Assembly: GCA_029465975.1 (NCBI GenBank)
Contig: CM055756.1
Location: 7,522,355 to 7,586,354, forward strand
DNA: 64,000 nucleotides
Direction of reading: 5' to 3'
Source of the DNA: Dallia pectoralis
Lineage: Eukaryota > Chordata > Actinopteri > Esociformes > Umbridae
Each line of letters starts with the position of its first letter. The first letter of the stretch is position 1. The notes beneath the pieces are model-generated. The model searched no databases. It was not told the DNA's origin and was given only the letters and a program-made list of their open reading frames with translations. Below, piece by piece: positions 55,701-64,000 of this stretch. Both the position numbers and the translations under genes were made by a program.

Positions 55701-58700
55701 TGGTGAAGCGCACAGGCGAACGTGCGCTTCACCACAATATCAGGAGGGCATATGAGATTAGTCACCCTGTGCTGTGTACAGACAGTGTTGCTATTGTGTG
55801 TGTGTGTGTGTGTGTGTGTACATTTGTGAGGGTGTCTATTGTATCTGCTCCCTCTTTCAGGGTACCTGTGTGTGCACTTGGAGAAGGATGAGAACCTTGG
55901 CAGCACTCTGATCCTGACCTGGGTGCCGAACTCCCGGATCCAGAGGCAGGATGAAGAAGCCCTGCGCTACATTACCCCAGAGAGCTCACCTGTCCGCAGG
56001 AACGGCAGACGAAAGCCCTGCAGGTAGAATTGAGGAGATGGAAGTGTAATAGAGCTATGTGAATGGTGAAACACATATTAGATGGGAGTGTAATAGAGCT
56101 AGTAGATGTGGTTAAACACATATTAGATGGGAGTGTTATAGAGCTAGTAGGTGTGGTGAGACACATATTAGATGGGAGTGTAATAGAGCTAGTAGATGTG
56201 GTGAGACACATATTAGATAGGAGTGTAATAGAGCTATTATATGGTGAAACACATATTAGATGGGAGTGTAATAGAGCTAGTAGATGTGGTGAGACACATA
56301 TTAGATGGGAGTGTAATAGAGCTAGTAGATGTGGTGAGACACATATTAGATGGGAGTGTAATAGAGCTAGTAGATGTGGTGAAACACATATTAGATAGGA
56401 GTGTAATAGAGCTAGTAGATGTGGTGAGACACATATTAGATAGGAGTGTAATAGAGCTATTATATGGTGAAACACATATTAGATGGGAGTGTTATAGAGC
56501 TAGTAGGTGTGGTGAGACACATATTAGATGGGAGTGTAATAGAGCTATTATATGGTGAAACACATATTCGATAGGAGTGTAATAGAGCTAGTAGATGTGG
56601 TGAAACACATATTAGATGGGAGTGTAATAGAGCTACACTTGTGATGGAGGTTGATAGAGCTAGAGCCCTATTGGGCAAGTTATTGGGCAAATACTCCTTC
56701 TGTGAATACCTTTTATCACCGATTTGCTATTCTATATGTTCAGATTAGCACAATATAGTGCTGTAAGCATTTCACTGTGAGTCCACTCCACACCTGTTTG
56801 CTATGAAGCACATGACATGCAGCAATTGATGGAGTGCAGTGGCTCCCTCTGGTGGTGGAGTCCGGGTATATGCGCCATGCCACAACTAAATGGAAAGAAT
56901 GGGAAGGGATCTGAATACTTCACACAGGCTATCCACTGAACTCAGAACAGTATGACCATTGAGAATATGTTAACCTAAACAGTAAACCTATTTAAATGCT
57001 TACAATCCTGTTGCAGGGTCCAGTCGCGACATCCTCCAGCCCAGGAGGAAAATGAAGACCGTGAGGGGCAGGAGACGTTTGGATCTGGGAACACAGAGGA
57101 CCAGGGCCTGGGTCTGGAGGCTATTGCAGAGACACCTCATCCCCAGCAGCTGCAGCCCCAGGCTGGGGGGGACGAGGCGGACGAGGGGTCCTGTGAGCTG
57201 TCAGCTGATGAAGTGAGCAGAGACAGCACCATGGGGTCGGACTCGGACACCTTCTCGTCACCCTTCTGCCTGTCCCCCGTCAGCGAGGCCCTCTGTGAGA
57301 GCAGTAGTTCAGTGTTCCTGGACAATGAGTGCAGGTAATCTGGGGACATTGTACTGGGTGCCGGATGCAGGGTGCTGGATACAGGGTGCTGGATGCAGGG
57401 TGCTGGTTACAGGGTGCTGGTTAGAGGGTGCTGGATACAGGGTGCTGGATACAGGGTGCTGGATACAGGGTGCTGGATACAGGGTGCTGGATGCAGGGTG
57501 CTGGTTAGAGGGTGCTGGATACAGGGTGCTGGATACAGGGTGCTGGATACAGGGTGCTGGATACAGGGTGCTGGATACAGGGTGCTGGATGCAGGGTGCT
57601 GGATGCAGGGTGCTGGATACAGGGTGCTGGATACAGGGTGCTGGATACAGGGTGCTGGATACAGGGTGCTGGATACAGGGTGCTGGTTAGAGGGTGCTGG
57701 ATACAGGGTGCTGGATACAGGGTGCTGGATACAGGGTGCTGGATACAGGGTGCTGGATGCAGGGTGCTGGTTACAGGGTGCTGGATACAGGGTGCTGGAT
57801 ACAGGGTGCTGGATACAGGGTGCTGGATACAGGGTGCTGGATACAGGGTGCTGGATACAGGGTGCTGGTTACAGGGTGCTGGTTACAGGGTGCTGGTTAC
57901 AGGGTGCTGGAGACAGGGTGCTGGTTAGAGGGTGCTGGTTACAGGGTAGCTGTTACTGGGTGTGTGTATGCTCAGACTTGGATTCAAATATCAGATTTAA
58001 GAATGTTAAACACTTGATCCTGGTTTCATTGATATTGCATGTTGACAATGTACAAATAGAAAAGGGCATTTTCCCACCACACTTCTATAGACGAGGGACA
58101 GAAAGAGCAGCCACAGTCTTCAGTGTTTAACTGTTAAAACCATATAATAAGGGTATAGAATACTTATTAATGCCATAGGATCCCTTTGGGTAAACCCTGG
58201 AAAAATATTGTAAAACTTAACCACTTCTCCAGATGCCAGTTTCCATCTTCGAGCAAGATTTAATAAATGATTCTCCCCATGTAAATAGGCAGTTGTAATT
58301 GACCAAACCTACCACATGGTGGAGCCAAAGAGAAAATAATCGTAGGGGAGTATTTCTTTTCACTGATCGTTATTGAGTGGGGGAGGTTCTCACATCAAAG
58401 GCATTAAGGCTGAATGTCTGTATCTTCTGTATATTCTGTATGGGGAGATGGGGACTGTGAAAGCAGGTAATCAGCATGAGCTAACACACACGTTGTCCCT
58501 TCTGCAAGTGAGTTTATTCAGTCTATTTAGCATAAAATAAATGAATGCTGCCAAACCTATGCTCCAACCAAATAAATAATCTGGAGAATGCCTCTATCGT
58601 TTTAGTTTGCTGACCGTATGATGTATTTTTGACATCCAGAAAACCAATACAGGTTTGGTAGATTTTGGTGTGTGTGTGTGTGCGTGTGTGCGTGTGTGTG

Positions 58701-61700
58701 TGTGCGCGTGTGCGTGCGTGTTTTCTCCCATTCACAACAAAGAATTGAGAGTGTGTGACTGCAGATCTCTCTTTGCACGGCCTCTGACCTTTTCTACCAC
58801 CCTTTTTTGCTAATGCGTTCCTTCAACACCGTCTCTCTATTTCTTGCTTCCTTTACCAACACACTCTCTCCCTGTCTCCTCCCTCCCTGCCTTCCTACTT
58901 TGTTCCTCCCTGGGTCGGTTCTCGGCGCTCTTTGATTCCTGCCTGTGTCCATCCCCTGCTCCTGTGTTGTTGTTGTGCTGGGCTGACGGTCAGATGTTTG
59001 AATTGGATGCAAGGAGAGTGTTCAGTTTAGCAGCCAAGCCCTCTGGAATAGCGTAGCGCTCCACTTTAATGGACTTGGGACTGGAAACAGACCACTTAGT
59101 ATCATGCCGAGTGAAAGAATCTGTGTGTTGGGAGAGGCAGAAAGAGGGTTTAGGTCGTGTATATGTGTGTGTGCTGTGCCTGTGCCGTGCGTGCGGTGTG
59201 TGTGTGTGGCGTGTGAGCTGGCAGACAAGGTACCTCTGGCATTTTAAAGTGTGTTTAAAAAAAGATTTGTTATCTCTTTTTTTATGAAATATTTTCTAAT
59301 GTAAAAAATGAAAATACTACAAATGTTTGAAAATGTGTTAACTTCTGTTCAAATTACAAAAGGCAATCGTTGGCTATGTATTCAGAACTAAATGTGTCTT
59401 TACAAATCACACCATTCGTTGCATGCACTCACACAATGTGAAACTAGGGGGAATTTTTTTGAATTATCATAGAGCATCTGTAACATACCTCAGACAAGTA
59501 CTGAGTGTTAAACACAGACTTTTAACTATTTAAAAAAAATCTCAACAAGGCCAGAAAATCTGCAAGAAAAATTCGCAGTACCATAAAATTACATTGCCAC
59601 CTTCTCTCCATTGCCAAGAAGTCCTTTTTGCTTACATTGTTGACGAAGAATGTTGGCCAGCTCACTTGTTTGAGGAAGCAAAATCTAGTAACACTGCTTA
59701 TACGCACAGATTAGCCAAAACATTAGGACCATTATGTCTAATATTCTGTTGGTCCTTTGTGTGCTGCCAAAACAGCACCGACCCACTGAGACATGGACTC
59801 TACAAGACCCTCACAGGTGTCCTGGGGTATCTGGTACCGAGACATTAGTAACAGATCCTTCAAATCCAGTTAGTTGTGAGGTGGAGAAGCATTGGATTTT
59901 GCCTTGTTGATCCAGCACATTCCGCCGCCGCTCTGTCAGATTGAGATCTGGGCAATTGGACAGCTCATTGGGCCAACTTCCACTGTTCCAAGGCCCTGTT
60001 CTGACGCTTTGTAGACTCTTTCAAAGGTGGACCGGGATCATCATGGGCTTTCAGAACGGTCTGCGGCTTCAACCGCCCCCGATACGCAGCAGGATGTGAT
60101 GTACTGTGTGTTGGGACACAATCCTCCTGTAACAGCGTTAACATTATCTGGGACTTGTGTCACAGTAGTCCTCCTCGTGCCCGTTTAGACCAGACGAGAA
60201 TGTCTCTGTGTCTCTTGTGCATTAATGAGCCTCGGGCTCCCAACTCAGTGTTGCCAGTTTGTGGTTTGTCCCTCCCTGGACCACTGTGGGCAGGTTCTCA
60301 CCACCGCTGACCGGCAGCACCCCACAAGCCTTGCTGTTTCAGAGGATGCTGTGACCCAGTTGCCTGGCCCATAACAAGTTGGACTTTGTTGAAGACACTA
60401 AGTCTTTACTCCTGCCCATGTCTCCTTCACCCAACGTGTTGACTACGAGAACCGATTGTTCGCTTAACATCGAAACTATTTGGAACCGTGACATGTGCTT
60501 GGCATGTGCTTGACATGTGCTTGACATGTGAGTGGTCATAATGACAGAATGAAGACGTCAGTAAATGCAGAAAAAGTTTTCAGGTAATTCAGTTAAGTGT
60601 ATGTTTTCTCATTCTTCCTTATTCTTTTAGTTTTTTTATTTCGACAACCACAACATGTTCATAGAATCCCAAAACCAAATTTGAGACGCGAGCCGGTCGA
60701 GAACAACAGCTTTAAGGTCACCAGCGGTTTGCGATAACGCTTCAATCCGACTTCTCCTCCATGTTCTCATCCTCCTCTCTGCCCGCCTCAGGGCTGAGCT
60801 AAGGGACCTGGCGTCTCGGTGGGAGTGGATCACTGGCTCTAGTTCTCAGGGTGATTTTAGCGGTCTGTCCCCAGGGTAGAACATTATGTACAGTACGGCC
60901 GGTGAGGAACAGGGCATCGTTAGCGGTCGGGTCTCACACCAGCCCTCGGTTCCCCCGTCGGGGGACATGCCATGAAAACATGCTGTTGACTTGTTTTATT
61001 GACCGTATACATAAGCTATAGTACAGTCACACTGAAGAGAGGAGTGCCGGCTGTTTGTGGACAGAGAGCATCTAGCAAATTGAGATGCATTGATAAGTCA
61101 GGTGGCAGTTAACGCTACTTCGCTTCATTCATTAAGCAAACAGTACTTAACAGTTTATTGTTTAACGCCCGCTGTTAAATCTGCTTATTTAAAAGCGCAT
61201 ACAGACCGTTGGCTTGTTTACAGCGTGTTGAACCCGTTACAGTAGTAAGCAGCTATTGCCGGCAGAACGTCCATGTGTTTTTGTTGCTGGCAAACCGACT
61301 CTGTTTGGTGTTGTTGGAGCGAACCATTAGATGTGAGACTGAGTGTCTGTATGCTTCGTCTTCCTGCGACCTCCTGATCTAGAATATACAGTTTGGATTC
61401 CGCCAGGTAGACTTTACTTGTCCTTTGTGCTGCACTGTTTATATACAGAGGAAGGAAATGTGACCAATGGGGCCTTGGCGTGTCGTATCAAATCCTATTT
61501 ACTATTTCCCCATGTGACTTGGGACATTATTCAATTGGTGACGTGACAACCTCTTGATCGTTCGGTACGTTTTGTCGAGTTTTCGTAATTCCTTGCCACA
61601 GTGTGCGACGGCTAGGTATTAAAAGTGTTCCGTGACGAGCGAAGTTAGTCTCCGTGGCAACGAATACGTCGCAGTCTAAACTTCTCGGTTCGCGTGTGTC

Positions 61701-63764
61701 CGGGTGCGTTCGGGCTGTTAGCTGTTGTGAAGTTACCCCCCTTGCCCCGTCGTTGTATGTGTGTGTGTGTTCCCGCAATAGAGGAACCCCAGGCTCCGGT
61801 TTCAGTGCCGGGAAAAACACACTGGGAGGAATGACAGGAATGACAGGAATGACAGGGGAAATGTGTGACTGTTATGGGAAACCTCCATGCATTCCTGCCA
61901 TTGCCAAGGGATTTGAAAACAATATTCGAATGGCAACCATGGCAATTAGCACATGTGTCACGTGTTATCGGTATCACACTGACATTAGCATGCAATGCCA
62001 AAGAAAGAGGATTCATCATTAAAGCTGTTGTACAGTAATCTGATCTTTTAACTTTCCCTGAGAGCGACATCAACCTGGAGCCCATAAATACTGACTCCTC
62101 TCTTGCGGTTTTCTCAGGGAGCTGTGTGAAGAGTCCATGACCCATTCTGCTAGCTCCGCCTCCAGTCTGGACAGCCACACGGCCCTGGAGAGCAACAGCC
62201 AATCGCAGGGCAAGCGATGGGAGGAGCATCAGAAAGTGCTGGCGCAGGAGCAGCTGGGAGGAGTGTTCCGGGTTGACCTGGGGCACATGAGGTCGCTTCG
62301 TCTTTTCTTCAGGTCAGCTGGGTGTCACAGAGGAGTCCTGTTGTCTGGGTACATTTTTCGAGGCCTTGTTTTGGCTTATCTGTGAGCTGGTGTCAAAGGA
62401 CACGATGTATAGTCGCTACACAGTATTTAATGCTGTCACGTCAGAGATTTTTAACCAACCTGCGTTTGGGTTTGCTGTCTCAGTTTTTGACCATGTCGGG
62501 TTTTATGACTTGCTTACAATGAAAAAACAGTGTCATGTATCTGTTTGTTTCTCCGTTAACTACACATTAGCCTGTGTAAAGCCATCATTAACCTGGTAGC
62601 ATTAGTCTTTGACGTCAGTAACACAACTATGAATCAATCCCAGTGTTACCATGGTCCACCAGCTTAGTTGCTAAGGACAAAAAAGGTACAGTGCTTTTGG
62701 AAAGTATTCGGATTCCTTAACCTTTTTGACATTTTGTTGTATCACAGGCTATTACAGTTGATGACTGATTACTTTAATTTGTTTCGGTGTCAATCAACAC
62801 AATAAATTCAAAGAAAAATGTTCCTGGAAATGTGCGCTGATTTGTGCTGGATGTAAGAAACGGATACATCATGTCACATTATCATTCAGGCCTTTTCAAG
62901 CAGAAGGGCTTTTGGCAGCAGTCACTGCTTTGATTCTTCTTGGGCATGCTTTTACTAGCTTGGCAAACCTGAATTTGGGGAGTTTCTTCAGCTCTTCTAG
63001 AGCCCTTCACGTTCTGTCAGATTGAATAGGGATATTTGGGGAACGCCGCAGATGTTCTTCACGGTTGAAGACAGGCCTTTGGCTCGGCCACTCAAGGACA
63101 TTCACAGGCTTGACCCAAACCTCTCAACTGAAAGTGGCTATTGGGTTCTTGGTCGCCTCATTAACTCTGGGAAAGCTCTTGGTGGTTCCAAAATTATTCC
63201 ATTCCACAATGACGGAGCCCACTGTTCTCCCAGGATATGTCAATGCTTCAGCAATTATTTTGGAACAGATCTATGCCTCAACGCGATAATTTTTTTTCGA
63301 GGACACGGTTGTGTTACTTTCCATGCCAAATCAATTGAATCCCACAGCTAGACTCCAAACACTATTTACGGACAATCAAAGGGCGGACGAGTTATTTGAG
63401 GTCATTTTGGAGTGAAAGTGCAAGGGATCTGAATACTGATGTACGTTACCTATTTCGGTTTTTCAGGTAATTGACACATTTCTATAAAAGTGTTGCTTGC
63501 TATGTCACGGGGTGTTCTGTGTGGATTTCTGGATTTGTGACACAAGAGAAGAAAGCGAACGGGTGTAAATACTTTCCGAAGATGTCTTTTGGACTTGCTT
63601 CTGGTTCTGGTTTCAGTGATGAGGCGTGCACCAGTGGTCAGCTGGTGATTGCCAGCAGGGAGAGCCAGTATAAGATTCTGCACTTCCACCATGCCGGCCT
63701 TGACAAGCTGGCTGAGGTCTTCCAACAGTGGAAATGCTGCAGAGAGACCCAGCTCAAAGACCAG
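52697..63764 (+). CDS. tbc1d16: tbc1d16 (Rab GTPase-activating protein), 5' part
   Basis: Five coding exons in phase: 52697-52871, 55861-56023, 57017-57334, 62118-62312 and 63617-63764; the gene continues past the right edge. The start MSLGRLLRRASSKASDLLTF and the following DGEIIFSKNNVCVHP, LILTWVPNSRIQRQDEEALRYI, FRVDLGHMRSLRLFF, and SGQLVIASRESQYKILHFHH are the known N-terminal part of TBC1D16. Known role: a TBC-domain GAP for Rab4A that limits receptor recycling from early endosomes; the catalytic TBC domain lies beyond this window. About 333 residues are encoded here. Exon 1 begins at an acceptor (52664), so translation starts 32 bases into a second exon. Oddities: an overlapping upstream ATG, tandem copies of the exon 1 donor, minisatellites directly after exons 1, 2 and 3, and a transposon end next to exon 5. 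Confidence 0.95.
52872..53110 (+). repeat. 40-bp minisatellite containing the exon 1 splice donor
   Basis: The sequence CCACCCAG|GTAGAGTAC at the exon 1 boundary recurs six more times, with donors at 52872, 52912, 52952, 52992, 53032, 53063 and 53103. The unit is 40 bp, with one shortened 31-bp copy. The rest of the unit is AGTGTGCCGGATCTGGTGG and flanks. Confidence 0.95.
53120..55860 (+). other. tbc1d16 intron 1, remaining part
   Basis: About 2.7 kb with no supported gene. A TG run lies at 55794-55819, about 40 bases before the exon 2 acceptor. A perfect 15-base inverted repeat pair, GTGGTGAAGCGCACA / CGTGCGCTTCACCAC-like, occurs near 55700-55735 and could form a hairpin. Confidence 0.4.
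56044..56640 (+). repeat. 45-bp minisatellite with a shorter variant
   Basis: Units contain ACACATATTAGATGGGAGTG and TAATAGAGCTAGTAGATGTG. About 14 copies are present, some shortened to end in TATTATATGGTGAA. Starts about 20 bases after the tbc1d16 exon 2 donor. Confidence 0.93.
56842..56855 (-). promoter_or_regulatory. CTCF-like motif, reverse
   Basis: The minus strand reads CCACCAGAGGGAGC, a full match to the CTCF core consensus, in tbc1d16 intron 2. Occupancy is unknown. Confidence 0.5.
57355..57948 (+). repeat. 14-bp minisatellite, about 42 copies
   Basis: The unit is TGCTGGATACAGGG with variants GGATGC, GGTTAC and GGTTAG. It starts 20 bases after the tbc1d16 exon 3 donor. All three plus-strand frames are open (up to 252 codons), which is a consequence of the repeat. 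Confidence 0.97.
58669..58722 (+). repeat. TG/CG microsatellite
   Basis: Alternating TG with CG interruptions in tbc1d16 intron 3. The rest of 57950-59700 has no supported feature. Confidence 0.9.
59708..60546 (-). mobile_element. Tc1-like transposon relic, same family as the one at 548-1490
   Basis: The left end has CCAAAACATTAGGACCATT and the right end CATGTGAGTGGTCATAATGACAG, approximate inverted ends of a fish Tc1-like family. The minus strand shows one copy of the 48-bp segment (about 59787-59850) amplified 14-fold at 750-1421. It is diverged, with a large part of the transposase gene missing. Confidence 0.75.
60550..62117 (+). other. tbc1d16 intron 3, right part
   Basis: No gene is supported. 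A short triplicated GGAATGACA run lies at about 61829-61856 and a small TG run at 61758-61771. Confidence 0.4.
62687..63582 (+). mobile_element. degenerate Tc1/mariner-type element before tbc1d16 exon 5
   Basis: The left end TACAGTGCTTTTGGAAAGTA and right end GTAAATACTTTCCGAAG share the inverted core GGAAAGTATT. The interior (TCTGTCAGATTGAATAGGGA and similar) resembles widespread fish Tc1-like elements. It fills intron 4 and stops about 35 bases before exon 5. No intact coding region is present. Confidence 0.65.
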
Positions 63765-64000
63765 GTGACCTAGATGCATAGTAGAAGCGTTCACTAAGAG
63801 CTACCGCAGTCATAGTGCCTTATAACAGTATGTAACCCTATACAAAATCTCTGGTATTAATTCATTGTGGATTACTCATAGGAATTTGTTTCCGTTTGAT
63901 ATTCTCTTTTTTTAACACTAACACTCAATCTGTTTGTGTAAAGTGACATTCGTTTTATTTTCTGAAATATTTTCTAAGATTTTCTAAGATAAATAAACTG
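63765..64000 (+). other. start of tbc1d16 intron 5
   Basis: AT-rich sequence after the donor GTGACC, with a tandem duplicate of about 11 bases (ATTTTCTAAG) near the right edge. The gene continues beyond the window. Confidence 0.6.

Noticed and set aside
57295..58130. Frames of up to 252 codons with a 14-residue period
   Set aside because: They are produced by the 14-bp minisatellite after tbc1d16 exon 3.

Overview
This is nuclear DNA from a ray-finned fish, almost certainly a teleost. It carries intron-rich vertebrate genes with GT-AG introns, Tc1/mariner and hAT DNA transposons typical of fish genomes, and a very heavy load of minisatellites and TG/CA microsatellites. The species cannot be fixed from sequence alone; a pike- or salmon-like lineage is only a guess. 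There is no bacterial operon, CRISPR array or viral gene here.

Layout, left to right. (1) 226-6988 (+): the last seven coding exons of tex2, a lipid-binding SMP-domain protein of ER contact sites. (2) About 9160-10110 (-): a non-coding snoRNA host gene with two paralogous box C/D snoRNAs in its introns. Its position and guide sequence match SNHG25/SNORD104. It appears to share a bidirectional, twin-CCAAT promoter with the next gene. (3) 10507-31955 (+): complete ern1 (IRE1-alpha, the unfolded-protein-response kinase/RNase) in 22 coding exons, with an unusual repeat-expanded C-terminus of about 190 extra residues. (4) 34464-46389 (+): complete gaa (lysosomal acid alpha-glucosidase) in 19 coding exons. 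Intron 2 contains, on the opposite strand, a two-exon unrecognised gene (35971-37277) for a secreted or membrane mucin-like protein built on 18-residue repeats that each carry an N-glycosylation sequon. Intron 12 holds a 1635-bp Tc1-like transposon with intact ends and a frameshifted transposase. (5) 46390-52664: gaa 3' end, intergenic DNA with a 1.28-kb array of a 13-bp repeat, and a possible non-coding first exon of tbc1d16. (6) 52697-63764 (+): the first five coding exons of tbc1d16, which runs off the right edge.

The genes do not form a pathway as a set. In human, as I recall, TEX2-SNHG25-ERN1 lie together at 17q23 and GAA-TBC1D16 together at 17q25, so this window joins two blocks that are separated in human.

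The most notable signals are: a secreted repeat-protein gene nested antisense inside gaa; the coding minisatellite in the IRE1 tail; a tandem array that copies the tbc1d16 splice donor seven times; an acceptor-like array before a tex2 exon; a TG-repeat gaa acceptor; a 48-bp minisatellite born from a Tc1 transposase gene, with its single-copy ancestor elsewhere in the window; a hAT-type element nested in another hAT element, both with perfect 8-bp target duplications; and CTCF-like motifs in convergent orientation around ern1-gaa.
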